The position numbers and the translations under genes are program-made. Below are positions 16,399 to 26,899 of a stretch of 64,000 bases of DNA, in pieces. The stretch's first letter is position 1. Each line of letters starts with the position of its first letter. Origin of the DNA: Campylobacter jejuni (GTDB taxonomy: Bacteria; Campylobacterota; Campylobacteria; Campylobacterales; Campylobacteraceae). The notes beneath the pieces are model-generated. The model was not told the DNA's origin. It did not search any database and saw nothing but the letters and a program-made list of their open reading frames with translations. Location: contig NZ_NFOE01000074.1 in the NCBI RefSeq assembly GCF_002179635.1, forward strand, positions 34,808 to 98,807. The letters run 5' to 3'.

Positions 16399-19300
16399 AT
16401 GATACAAAAAGCTTTGCAATTAGCTGAAGAATTACAAAGAAAGATAGAAAGTAATATCTCTCAAAGCGAAAAAGAATTTCATGCCAAAATGCAAAAACTT
16501 TTAAACAACCCTAAAAATAAAGTAATGTTGATCGAGCTTTTAGATCGCTCTTTTAGATGTAAAGATAAAAGTGCTAGTTTTGAGCTGATAGAATATACTT
16601 TAAACAAATATGGCATAGCAGATTTTTTTAGTGCTTTTGAAAAATTTTTACTTTTTTCATTTTTAAATTTTGGAAAATTTGCACCAACTCTTAGTGTGCC
16701 ATTTTTCATTAAGCATTTAAGAGAAGATACCAAAGCTATGGTTTTAGATGCAAATCCTAGTGTTTTAGAGCCTCATATGCGCAAAAGAAAAGATGAGGAT
16801 AAAATCACTTTAAATGTAAATTTAATCGGTGAAGAGGTTTTGGGTGAAGCTGAGAGTGCTTATAGGATGAAAAAATATGAAGAAGCATTAAAAACAAGCT
16901 ATATTACTTATATTTCTATTAAAATTACTACCATTTTTTCCCAAATCAATATTATTGATTTTGAATACTCTAAAGACGAAGTGGTGAAAAGATTGGATAA
17001 ATTATATGCTCTTGCTTTAGAGGAAGAAAAAAAGCAAGGTGTGTCTAAATTTATCAATCTTGACATGGAAGAATTTAGAGATTTAGAATTAACCGTTGAA
17101 GCTTTTATGGAGAGTGTTGCAAAATACGATATTAAAGCAGGTATTGTTTTGCAAGCTTATTTACCTGATTCTTATGAGTATTTGAAAAAACTTTTTGCTT
17201 TTTCAAAAGAAAGAGTTTTAAAAGGTATGAAGCCTATAAAAATTCGCTTTGTTAAAGGAGCGAATATGGAAAGTGAAGAAACTATAGCTTCACAAAGAGG
17301 TTGGGCTCTACCTACTTTTTATAAAAAAATTGACACCGATAGTAACTATAAAAAAATGCTTGATTTTGTCTTAGAGGGAGATAATCATAAATATATTAAT
17401 GTAGGTATTGCAAGCCATAATTTATTTGAAATTGCTTATGCTTATACTAGAATTTCACAAGCTGGAGCTTTATCATCTTTTACTTTTGAAATGCTTGAAG
17501 GTATGAGTTTGCAATGTTCTTATGAGCTTTCTAAAATGCATGATCTTATACTTTATGCTCCAGTTTGTGATGAAGCACATTTTAATAATGCTATTGCATA
17601 TTTAGTAAGAAGACTTGATGAAAATACTAGTGAAGATAATTTTATGAGGTATTTTTTCAATCTTAAAGTTAATGATAAAAATTGGCAAATACAAAAAGAA
17701 TTATTTATAAAATCCTTAGAAGGCGTTGCTAGTTTGGATAATTCTACTCATAGAACTCAAGATAGAAACAATGAAACAAAGGCTATTAGTTCTTATGAGA
17801 GTAAAGAATTTAAAAACGAACCTGATACAGATTTTATCTTAAAAGCAAATAGAGAGTGGGCTAAAAATATAAGAACTAAATATGAAAATTTAGAAAATTA
17901 TGATGTATATCCGGTTGCAAAAGAGGAAATTAAAAACGAAAATTTACAAGTAGTAGAAGTTAAAGATAAAATCAAAAATCGCACTATAGGTAAAGCATAT
18001 TTAGCAGGCCAAAAAGAGATTAAACACGCTTTAGATGTAGCTAAGAGCTCAAATTTTAGTGATTTAAGTCATGATGAAATTTATAAAATTTTAGCAAAAA
18101 CTGCCCAACTTGTTAGAGATCGTAGAGGAGATTTAATAGGTATAGCAGCCTTAGAAGTAGGAAAAACTTTCTTAGAAATTGATCCTGAAGTAAGTGAGGC
18201 TATAGACTTTTTAGAATTTTATCCGCATTCTTTGGAAAAACTAAAAGAGCAAAACCCTAATACTACTTTTAAAGCAAAAGGTATAGGTGTGGTGATTGCG
18301 CCATGGAATTTCCCAGTGGGTATTTCAGTAGGAACCATAGCAGCACCTTTAGCTGCAGGCAATAGAGTGATATATAAGCCATCATCTTTATCAATGCTAA
18401 CAGGTTATATGCTTTGTAAATGTTTTTGGGATGCAGGAATTCCTAAAGATGCTTTGATTTTTTTACCTGCTAAAGGTAGTGATATATCAAAATACTTGCT
18501 CGTTGATCAAAGTGTAAAATTTTCAGTATTAACCGGTGGGGAAGAAACTGCTTATGCAATGCTCAAAGCCAATCCAACTTTACTTTTAAGTGCTGAAACA
18601 GGTGGTAAAAACGCAACTATTGTTTCTAAATTTGCTGATCGTGATAGTGCGATTAAAAATATCATTCATTCAGCATTTTCAAATTCAGGTCAAAAATGCT
18701 CTGCTACTTCTTTACTTGTTTTAGAAGAGGAAGTTTATGAAGATGAAGAGTTCAAAAAGACTTTGGTAGATGCTGCTAGTTCTATGGCGGTTGGAAATCC
18801 TTTTGCATTTAAAAATAAACTTGGAGCTTTAGCAGATAAGCCAGATGCAAAATTACAAAAAGCTTTAGATGAGTTAGCTCCATATGAAAGTTGGGCTTTA
18901 AAACCTAAATTTATAGATGATAATCCTTATCTTTTAACTCCAGGGATTAAGTATGGTACTAAAAAAGGTGATTTTACACACATGAATGAGCTTTTTGCAC
19001 CAATTTTAACTGTGATGAAAGCAAAAGATTTAAAAGAAGCTATTGATATAGTAAATTCAACAGGTTATGGACTTACAGCAGGATTTGAAAGTTTAGATGA
19101 GAGAGAATGGGAGTATTTTCATACTCACATAGAGGCAGGAAATATTTATATTAATAAACCAACAACAGGAGCTATAGTTCTTAGACAGCCTTTTGGTGGT
19201 ATTAAAAAATCAGCCATTGGTTTTGGTAGAAAGGTTGGAATTTATAATTACATCACTCAATTTTTAGATATAGAGCAAAGTCAAGCTGATCAAAATGTTT

Positions 19301-19896
19301 TGGACAATGAATTAGTATCAAATTTAAATGCTTTAAGCTTAGATTTAAATGAAAAAGATAAAGCCGATTTTGAAGTCGTTAAAGCTATGGCAAGAAGTTA
19401 TGCTTATCATGCAAAGCATGAATTTGCAAGTGCGAAAGATTATGTCAATATAAGAGGCGAGGATAATCTTTTCTCTTATACAAAGGTTAAAAATATCGCT
19501 TATAGAGTGCATAAAGATGATAGCTTAAAAGATATTTTGGGAGTTATTTTAGCAGCTAGTGTGCTAAATATTGATCTTATTTTAAGTTATGATGAGCATG
19601 AAAAAATAGATCTTGTACAAAAGATTAATCAAAAAATTAGCTCTAAAACTTTATTCCTTAAAGAAAGTAAAGAAAATTTCATTAACAAGATAGCTAATTA
19701 TGAAAGAATCCGTTATTTTGCTCCATTGGATGTTAATGATGAAATTTTCATAAAAGCAGCAAGTTGTGCAAAAATCATCGCTAATGCTAAGCCTTTAATA
19801 AACGGACGTTTTGAGTTGCTTTTATATCATAATGAAAAAGCTTTAAGTATATCTTTCCATCGTTATGGAAATCTAGGCATTCGTGCTTTAAAATAA
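16399..19896 (+). CDS. putA: Bifunctional proline dehydrogenase / P5C dehydrogenase PutA
   Basis: A 1165-residue enzyme that oxidises proline to glutamate, feeding electrons to the quinone pool. The PRODH barrel spans about 190-450 (for example KIRFVKGANMESE and VGIASHNL). The aldehyde dehydrogenase domain spans about 520-1000, with VIAPWNFPVG, the glutamate in LLLSAETGGKN, and catalytic C767 in NSGQKCSA. A further C-terminal domain follows. There is no N-terminal DNA-binding ribbon-helix-helix, so it is not a self-repressing PutA. The ATG at 16399 is chosen over an upstream TTG because GTGGAGG sits just before it. putP follows by 17 bases. Confidence 0.94.
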   Translation: MIQKALQLAEELQRKIESNISQSEKEFHAKMQKLLNNPKNKVMLIELLDRSFRCKDKSASFELIEYTLNKYGIADFFSAFEKFLLFSFLNFGKFAPTLSVPFFIKHLREDTKAMVLDANPSVLEPHMRKRKDEDKITLNVNLIGEEVLGEAESAYRMKKYEEALKTSYITYISIKITTIFSQINIIDFEYSKDEVVKRLDKLYALALEEEKKQGVSKFINLDMEEFRDLELTVEAFMESVAKYDIKAGIVLQAYLPDSYEYLKKLFAFSKERVLKGMKPIKIRFVKGANMESEETIASQRGWALPTFYKKIDTDSNYKKMLDFVLEGDNHKYINVGIASHNLFEIAYAYTRISQAGALSSFTFEMLEGMSLQCSYELSKMHDLILYAPVCDEAHFNNAIAYLVRRLDENTSEDNFMRYFFNLKVNDKNWQIQKELFIKSLEGVASLDNSTHRTQDRNNETKAISSYESKEFKNEPDTDFILKANREWAKNIRTKYENLENYDVYPVAKEEIKNENLQVVEVKDKIKNRTIGKAYLAGQKEIKHALDVAKSSNFSDLSHDEIYKILAKTAQLVRDRRGDLIGIAALEVGKTFLEIDPEVSEAIDFLEFYPHSLEKLKEQNPNTTFKAKGIGVVIAPWNFPVGISVGTIAAPLAAGNRVIYKPSSLSMLTGYMLCKCFWDAGIPKDALIFLPAKGSDISKYLLVDQSVKFSVLTGGEETAYAMLKANPTLLLSAETGGKNATIVSKFADRDSAIKNIIHSAFSNSGQKCSATSLLVLEEEVYEDEEFKKTLVDAASSMAVGNPFAFKNKLGALADKPDAKLQKALDELAPYESWALKPKFIDDNPYLLTPGIKYGTKKGDFTHMNELFAPILTVMKAKDLKEAIDIVNSTGYGLTAGFESLDEREWEYFHTHIEAGNIYINKPTTGAIVLRQPFGGIKKSAIGFGRKVGIYNYITQFLDIEQSQADQNVLDNELVSNLNALSLDLNEKDKADFEVVKAMARSYAYHAKHEFASAKDYVNIRGEDNLFSYTKVKNIAYRVHKDDSLKDILGVILAASVLNIDLILSYDEHEKIDLVQKINQKISSKTLFLKESKENFINKIANYERIRYFAPLDVNDEIFIKAASCAKIIANAKPLINGRFELLLYHNEKALSISFHRYGNLGIRALK

Positions 19897-19913
19897 TATA
19901 AAAAGGAGATAAA

Positions 19914-21395
19914 ATGGAGGTTGTTCAAATTAATACTCAAATTGCGATAATGTTTGTCGCATATTCAGCATTAATGCTTTTTATCGGATTTTATTTTTAT
20001 AAACAAAATAAAAATTCAGAGGACTATTTTTTAGGTGGGCGTTCTATGGGACCGGTGGTTTCTGCACTTAGTGCAGGAGCTTCTGATATGAGCGGTTGGC
20101 TTTTAATGGGTTTACCAGGAGCTTTATATGTAAGCGGTTTGGCTGAAAGTTATATTGCAATAGGTCTTAGTATAGGAGCATTTTTAAACTGGGCTTTTGT
20201 AGCAAAAAGACTTAGAATTTATACTAGTGTGATTGCAAATTCTATTACAATTCCTGATTATTTTGAAACAAGATTTGATGATGATAAGCATATATTAAGA
20301 GTGGTTTGTGCTATTGTTATTTTGATCTTCTTTACTTTTTATGTTTCTTCGGGGCTTGTAGGTGGGGCAAAACTTTTTGAAGCAACTTTTGGAATTCAAT
20401 ATGATTATGCACTTACTACAGGAACTGTGATTATAGTTGCTTATACATTTTTGGGTGGATATAAGGCAGTTTGTTGGACAGATTTAATTCAAGGTTTATT
20501 AATGATGAGCGCCTTGATTGTTGTGCCTATAGTGATGATTTATCATTTGGGCGGATTTAGTGAAGCTGTTAATATAGTTAAAGAAATCAAGCCAAATACT
20601 TTTTCCATGGGAGAAGGGTTGAGCTTTTTGGGTATAGTTTCAGCACTTTCATGGGGACTTGGATATTTTGGTCAACCGCATATTTTGGTACGCTTTATGT
20701 CTATAAGATCAACTAAAGATATCCCAACTGCTACTTTTGTAGGAATTTCTTGGATGGTTATATCTTTAATTGGTGCTTGTTTGATAGGTATTTTAGGTAT
20801 AGCTTATGTGAGTAAATTTGAGCTTAGTTTGCAAGATCCTGAAAAGATTTTTATCGTAATGTCACAATTACTTTTTAATCCTTGGATAGCAGGCATTTTA
20901 CTTAGCGCTATTTTAGCAGCTATCATGAGTACAGCAAGTTCACAATTGCTTGTTTCAAGTTCAACTATAGCAGAAGATTTTTATAAAAGAATTTTTAATA
21001 AAGAAGCATCTAATAAAACAGTGATGACTTTGGGTAGATTTGGTGTTTTAGCAGTAGCTGTGATAGCTTTTATCATTTCTACTGATAAAAACTCAAGTGT
21101 ATTAAGTATAGTAGCTTATGCTTGGGCAGGATTTGGAGCAAGTTTTGGTTCTGTAATGCTCTTTTCGTTATTTTGGTCAAAAATGACAAGATATGCTGCT
21201 ATTGCAGGTATGATTACTGGTGCAGTTGTAGTTGTAGCATATAAAAATTTCTTGGCCGAGTGGCTTAATTTTCCTATTTATGAAATCATTCCGGGATTTT
21301 TAGCTGCTTCTGTTGTGATTGTTTTAGTGAGTTTGGTAACTAAAGTGCGCCCAGGAACTAAAGCAGCTTATGAAACAATGTTAAAACATCTTTAA
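19914..21395 (+). CDS. putP: Sodium/proline symporter PutP
   Basis: A 493-residue inner-membrane transporter of the solute:sodium symporter family with about 13 membrane spans. Family blocks include [20 protein letters not shown] near residue 37, a [12 protein letters not shown] segment, and [12 protein letters not shown] near residue 340. It forms an operon with putA and is preceded by AAAAGGAG. Transcription ends at the palindrome at 21401-21427, shared with fdhU. Confidence 0.94.
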   Translation: MEVVQINTQIAIMFVAYSALMLFIGFYFYKQNKNSEDYFLGGRSMGPVVSALSAGASDMSGWLLMGLPGALYVSGLAESYIAIGLSIGAFLNWAFVAKRLRIYTSVIANSITIPDYFETRFDDDKHILRVVCAIVILIFFTFYVSSGLVGGAKLFEATFGIQYDYALTTGTVIIVAYTFLGGYKAVCWTDLIQGLLMMSALIVVPIVMIYHLGGFSEAVNIVKEIKPNTFSMGEGLSFLGIVSALSWGLGYFGQPHILVRFMSIRSTKDIPTATFVGISWMVISLIGACLIGILGIAYVSKFELSLQDPEKIFIVMSQLLFNPWIAGILLSAILAAIMSTASSQLLVSSSTIAEDFYKRIFNKEASNKTVMTLGRFGVLAVAVIAFIISTDKNSSVLSIVAYAWAGFGASFGSVMLFSLFWSKMTRYAAIAGMITGAVVVVAYKNFLAEWLNFPIYEIIPGFLAASVVIVLVSLVTKVRPGTKAAYETMLKHL

Positions 21396-21400
21396 TATAT

Positions 21401-21427
21401 ATTCAAAAGCCTTTAAGGCTTTTGAAT
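21401..21427. terminator. Shared bidirectional terminator between putP and fdhU
   Basis: A perfect 13-bp inverted repeat around one central base. ATTCAAAAGCCTT (21401-21413) pairs with AAGGCTTTTGAAT (21415-21427). It overlaps the fdhU stop codon (21413-21415). T-rich sequence within the arms suits termination from both sides. Confidence 0.85.
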
Positions 21428-21640
21428 TAAAAATCTAAGCGTTGGGCCATCTTGATTTATTTCTAGAATTTCAAAACCACGATTTTTAGCATCTTGAGGT
21501 ATAGAATTGATACTTTGCGGACAGTCGCATAAAATTTCTAAGATTTCACCTGATTTTAGTTCTTTTAAGGCATCAATAGTAGCTATAGCAGGATATGGAC
21601 AAGCCTCACCTTCTAAATTTAAACTATAATGAATAATCAT
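21413..21640 (-). CDS. fdhU: TusA/SirA-like protein FdhU, needed for formate dehydrogenase biogenesis
   Basis: A 75-residue protein with the sulfur-carrier motif CPYP (LEGEACPYPAIATIDALK), and a second Cys pair in ILCDCPQS near residue 38. It overlaps fdhT by 4 bases. In C. jejuni the fdhTU pair (Cj1500/Cj1501) is reported to be required for selenium-dependent FDH production, presumably by supplying selenium (recalled). The position beside selD and tRNA-Sec supports the same job here. Confidence 0.87.
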   Translation of the reverse strand: MIIHYSLNLEGEACPYPAIATIDALKELKSGEILEILCDCPQSINSIPQDAKNRGFEILEINQDGPTLRFLIQKP

Positions 21641-22863
21641 ATTTTTCCTTTTTTATTTTGTTTGAAAAAGAATGATTTTTTAAACTTTAATATAAATAAA
21701 AATAAAATTGCAAATAAAGTTAAATTGATTACTAAGCCATTAAAATAACCAAATTCATTTAAAAGATGAATCTTTACTCCATCTATTAAGAAATTTGGAA
21801 AATAATCGTAACTTAAAGCTAATATCATAGTACCAATAATATTTGCAATACCCACTATAATAAAATGACTTTGTCCTTCACAAGCTCTATACATCCAGCC
21901 ACACTCGCATCCTCCGGCAAAAACTATCCCAAAGCCAAATAAAAAAGCACCTAAAGCAATATTTGGTGATATTTCTATTATTTTGCTAGTGTGTCCTTGT
22001 AAGATAAAAGCAAAAGCTATTAAACAAGCTATGATCATACCTATTAAAGCACCCTTTATGGCATTATCTCTACCAAATAAAAATAAATCTCTAAAGCAAG
22101 AAGTGAAGCAAATTTGAGCTCTAGATATGATAAAACCAAAAACAAAGCCAAATATTAGCGCTAAGGGGAGAATACCTTCTTTGTTTTTAATATTTAAAGG
22201 TTGTTTTTGTATTATAAATCCAACATAAGCAATAAAAATTATAAATAAAATAAGTCCTGTATAAAAATATATCTTTGCGGTTTTATTTTGTGTTTTTAAT
22301 GGTTGGTTTTCTTTACAAACGCGTTGTAATTTGGCTTTTGGCTTAAAAAGTGCTAGGTTGCAAACTTTAACAGCTAAATAAATCCCTAAAATCATAAACA
22401 AAGTAAAAACCCAAGTATGTAAAGAAAAATAAGGCAAGCCTGTAAAAAAATTTGCTAGGTTGCAACCAAAGGCAAGTCTTGCACCAAATCCAGATAAAAT
22501 TCCGCCTATAATAGCTTGAAAAATTCGAATTTTGCTAGCAGGTAAGCGCCATTTGAATTTATTTGCTAAAAACGCAGCGCTTAAACACCCTATAAACATA
22601 CCTATAAGCATAATACCATCAATTCTTGTTAAGGGAGTGCCACTTAAATTTTGCTTTTGATAATAAGAATAAGAGCTTAAGTCTATACCAAAAAATTCTA
22701 AAAACTCTCCACCCCAGCGTGTCATTTCGCCAGTGACTGCCCAAACACTACCAAAAATTCCAAAATAAATAGCACTTAAAATTCCAAGCATGATCATGCC
22801 TTTGGAATTATCCCAAAAATTTATAAAAAAAGATTGTTTGAAAGAATGCATTGTTGTATCCAA
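21637..22863 (-). CDS. fdhT: YeeE/YedE-family membrane protein FdhT, probable selenium/sulfur transporter
   Basis: A 408-residue protein with about 10 membrane spans in two YeeE/YedE repeats. Intramembrane cysteines expected for sulfur or selenium relay are visible in LAFGCNLANFF near residue 133, AQICFTSCFRD near 250, and GGCECGWMYRACEGQ near 318. It begins 156 bases from the divergent phzF-like gene. C. jejuni FdhT is needed for selenium-dependent FDH activity (recalled). Confidence 0.87.
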   Translation of the reverse strand: MDTTMHSFKQSFFINFWDNSKGMIMLGILSAIYFGIFGSVWAVTGEMTRWGGEFLEFFGIDLSSYSYYQKQNLSGTPLTRIDGIMLIGMFIGCLSAAFLANKFKWRLPASKIRIFQAIIGGILSGFGARLAFGCNLANFFTGLPYFSLHTWVFTLFMILGIYLAVKVCNLALFKPKAKLQRVCKENQPLKTQNKTAKIYFYTGLILFIIFIAYVGFIIQKQPLNIKNKEGILPLALIFGFVFGFIISRAQICFTSCFRDLFLFGRDNAIKGALIGMIIACLIAFAFILQGHTSKIIEISPNIALGAFLFGFGIVFAGGCECGWMYRACEGQSHFIIVGIANIIGTMILALSYDYFPNFLIDGVKIHLLNEFGYFNGLVINLTLFAILFLFILKFKKSFFFKQNKKGKI

Positions 22864-22960
22864 AAATTGTGATTGTCAAAACTTGACACTAAAATAAAGT
22901 GTTATTATAGCTAAGAAATTTGATAAGAAAATAAAACAAAGTCTCCCATAACTTTAGATA

Positions 22961-22999
22961 TTTAATTTTTATTTTAATTAAAAATATTAAGATATAATA
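22961..22999 (+). repeat. 39-bp promoter repeat, copy 1 (before phzF-like gene)
   Basis: An AT-only block with one G, ending in TATAAT (22993-22998). It matches 23932-23970 at 38 of 39 positions (T versus C at the 15th base). It should provide the promoter for the phzF-like gene at 23043. Confidence 0.9.
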
Positions 23000-23042
23000 A
23001 TTATTAATCTAGCGATGGTTGTTAAATAGTTGGAGATTGGTT

Positions 23043-23936
23043 ATGAAAGAATATATTGTATACCAAATTGATGCTTTTACTAGAGAAAAATTTTATGCAA
23101 ATCCTGCTGGAGTCGTAGTAAATGCAGATGGTTTAAGTGATGATTTAATGCAAAAAATCGCAAGAGAACTTAATAATTCAGAAACAGCTTTTGTTTTTAA
23201 AAATCCAAATAATAATTTTTCACACGAGGTAAGATTTTTCACTCCAAGTACTGAAGTTCCTATATGTTCGCATGCTACTATTGCAACGCATTATGCTTTA
23301 GCTTTAGAAAAAAATATTAGTCAAAATACTATTTTTGAACAAAAATGCAAGGCAGGCGTTTTTGATGTTGAAGTAAAAATAGAAGATGATAATTATTTTA
23401 TGACTATGACTTATGACGAGATTGAATTTTTAAATAAATTAAATCAAAAAGAGATAGAAATTCTAACCAAAGCACTAGGTTTAAAAGAAGAGGATTTGAT
23501 TAAGGAATTACCAATACAAGTAGTTTCTACAGGACATTCTAAAGTTTTAATAGCTATAAAAGATTATCATGTTTTAAATGCTTTAAAGCCTAATATGCAA
23601 GAGTTAGCAAAGCTTAGTGAATGTATAGACTGTAATGGATATTTTGTTTTTACTTTTGATACTAAAGAAGAAAATATTTTAACACAAGGAAGGATGTTTG
23701 CACCAGCTATTGGTATAAATGAAGATCCAGTTACTGGAAATGCACATGCACCTTTAGCTCCCTTTTTGCACAAATATAAATTTTCAAACATAAAAGGTAC
23801 TTTTTCATTTTATGCTAAACAAGGAAAAGCTATAGGACGAGAAGGAAAGATTTTAGTAGAATTTTTCCCTAAAGAAAATAAAGTTAAAATTACAGGTGAG
23901 GCAGTTGTTGTTTTTAAAACAAAGTTGTTTATTTAA
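23043..23936 (+). CDS. PhzF-family isomerase
   Basis: A 297-residue protein of the PhzF/diaminopimelate-epimerase-like fold. Signatures are QIDAFT, NPAGVV, the glutamate in NNSETAFVF near residue 46 (equivalent to the PhzF catalytic Glu), STEVPICSHATIATHYAL, and GINEDPVTGNAHAPLAPF near residue 230. The reaction in this organism is unknown, and no phenazine genes are near. The ATG at 23043 follows TGGAG; an upstream TTG is less likely. The stop codon lies inside the second copy of a 39-bp repeat, so the gene is exactly bracketed by the two copies. Confidence 0.86.
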   Translation: MKEYIVYQIDAFTREKFYANPAGVVVNADGLSDDLMQKIARELNNSETAFVFKNPNNNFSHEVRFFTPSTEVPICSHATIATHYALALEKNISQNTIFEQKCKAGVFDVEVKIEDDNYFMTMTYDEIEFLNKLNQKEIEILTKALGLKEEDLIKELPIQVVSTGHSKVLIAIKDYHVLNALKPNMQELAKLSECIDCNGYFVFTFDTKEENILTQGRMFAPAIGINEDPVTGNAHAPLAPFLHKYKFSNIKGTFSFYAKQGKAIGREGKILVEFFPKENKVKITGEAVVVFKTKLFI

Positions 23937-23970
23937 TTTTTATTTCAATTAAAAATATTAAGATATAATA
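23932..23970 (+). repeat. 39-bp promoter repeat, copy 2 (before tRNA-Sec)
   Basis: The second copy of the block at 22961-22999, 38 of 39 identical. TATAAT (23964-23969) is placed to start the selenocysteine tRNA 10 bases later. The repeat begins 2 bases before the stop codon of the phzF-like gene, which it contains. Confidence 0.9.
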
Positions 23971-23978
23971 TCTTTTTT

Positions 23979-24076
23979 GGAAGGTTAGCTTATCTGGTGA
24001 TGGCCACTGACTTCAAATCAGATGAAAGAGTAGTTGACTACTTTTTGGGGAGTTCGATTCTCTCACCTTCTCGCCA
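23979..24076 (+). tRNA. selC: Selenocysteine tRNA, anticodon TCA
   Basis: A 98-base tRNA with anticodon TCA at 24013-24015 in the loop CTTCAAA. The extra arm is long and self-pairing (AGTAG/CTACT, 24029-24042, extended by A-T pairs). The T loop is TTCGATT (24053-24059) and a CCA is encoded at the end. The acceptor GGAAGGT (23979-23985) pairs with ACCTTC, but the 3' side reads ACCTTCTCGCCA, one base longer than the expected ACCTTCCGCCA. The exact 5' end is therefore uncertain by a base. Confidence 0.92.
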
Positions 24077-24083
24077 AATTTAA

Positions 24084-25767
<1,684 letters not shown>

Positions 25768-25771
<4 letters not shown>

Positions 25772-26286
25772 AAAAAATAATATATTTCTTTATTTTTATA
25801 GTAAGTATTTTACATGCTCAGCAAAATTGTGAGCAGTATTTCGAAGCTAGAAAAGAACAAATGCAAGAACAAATTAGAGAATATGATGAAGCAAGACAAA
25901 GTTTAGAGGCATATAGAGCATCTTTTGAAGCTTTACAAAAAGAAAAAATGCAAGCTTTGGTGCAAAAAGAGGCTGATATTAATGCAAGTTTAGAACAAAT
26001 CAAAACCTTAAAAGAACAAAATGAGCGTATGTTGAAAGCAACTAAAGAAAATCTTCAAGCGATTAATGATAAAACTATGGGGCGTATCACAGAAATCTAT
26101 GCAAAAATGAAAGATGTGGCTGTTGCAGGTATATTAAGTGAAATGGAACCTGATGAAGCTTCAAAAATTCTACTTTCGCTTGATCCTAGAAAAATTTCAT
26201 CTATTATGGCAAAAATGGAACCTAAGAAAGCTTCAGACTTAACATTGCTTTTAAAAAATTTAGATCAAAATGCAAGTTTGCAGTAA
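25768..26286 (+). CDS. Exported coiled-coil protein with MgtE-N-like C-terminus (MotE-like)
   Basis: A 172-residue protein. The signal peptide ends near residue 17 (SILHAQ). A Gln/Glu/Lys-rich coiled coil spans about residues 25-110. The C-terminus EMEPDEASKILLSLDP and IMAKMEPKKASDL repeats the MgtE N-domain motif seen in MotE, a periplasmic motility chaperone. C. jejuni Cj1496c is the likely equivalent (recalled; reported as a glycoprotein). Its coupling to a FliJ-like gene suggests a flagellar role. Confidence 0.65.
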
Positions 26287-26299
26287 GTTTTAAGCAGTT

Positions 26300-26344
26300 T
26301 TTACCTTTTTTTTAGTATTATTTCAATAAAAATAAAAAGGTGAA
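26300..26344 (+). promoter_or_regulatory. Inverted repeat covering the ribosome site of the DUF507 gene
   Basis: TTTACCTTTTT (26300-26310) can pair in RNA with AAAAAGGTGAA (26334-26344), 11 pairs with one U-G, around a 23-base loop. The right arm holds the AAGG ribosome site 7 bases before the ATG at 26348. It could restrain translation. Confidence 0.4.
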
Positions 26345-26347
26345 TAA

Positions 26348-26899
26348 ATGCGTATCAAACCAGCTCATATACCTTATATAGCAAATAAAATAATACTTGA
26401 TTTAATGCACTCTTCTTTTGTAAAAATCAAAGATGATAGTCAAAAACTTTTAAAAATAGCAAAAGAAATTATAGAAATAGATGTTTTAAACGAGCGTAAA
26501 CTTGATGAAAAAGCAAAAGAGCTTTTAGAAAGTCAAGAGGATGAAATAGAGTTTATGCAAATAGATAGAAAAAGTATGTTTTGGATGATTAAGAAAAAAC
26601 TAGCAAGTGAATTTAAATTTATGCTTGATAGTGAAGATAGATATAACAACCTTTCTCATAAAATTTTAGAAAATTTAGTAGAAGAGGACTTGATAAATTA
26701 TAATGTATCAGAAAATCGTGTGAAAAATTTGATTTTTTCAAGTATTATGTCTTATTTAAAAGAGTATGAAAATTTAGAAGATTTAGTCTATGAAAAAATT
26801 TCAAATTATAAAAGAAAACTTATCCCAGGTTCTGAAGAATATGAATTGGTATTTGAAAAGTTATATCAAGAAGAGCTTAGAAAAAAGGGGCTTTTATGA
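26348..26899 (+). CDS. DUF507 family protein
   Basis: A 183-residue cytosolic helical protein. The N-terminus MRIKPAHIPYIANKIILDL and the C-terminal IPGSEEYELVFEKLYQEELRKKG block are characteristic of the DUF507 family, widespread in epsilonproteobacteria and of unknown function. It overlaps carA by 4 bases, and the same pairing exists in C. jejuni (Cj1495c/Cj1494c, recalled). Confidence 0.82.
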   Translation: MRIKPAHIPYIANKIILDLMHSSFVKIKDDSQKLLKIAKEIIEIDVLNERKLDEKAKELLESQEDEIEFMQIDRKSMFWMIKKKLASEFKFMLDSEDRYNNLSHKILENLVEEDLINYNVSENRVKNLIFSSIMSYLKEYENLEDLVYEKISNYKRKLIPGSEEYELVFEKLYQEELRKKGLL

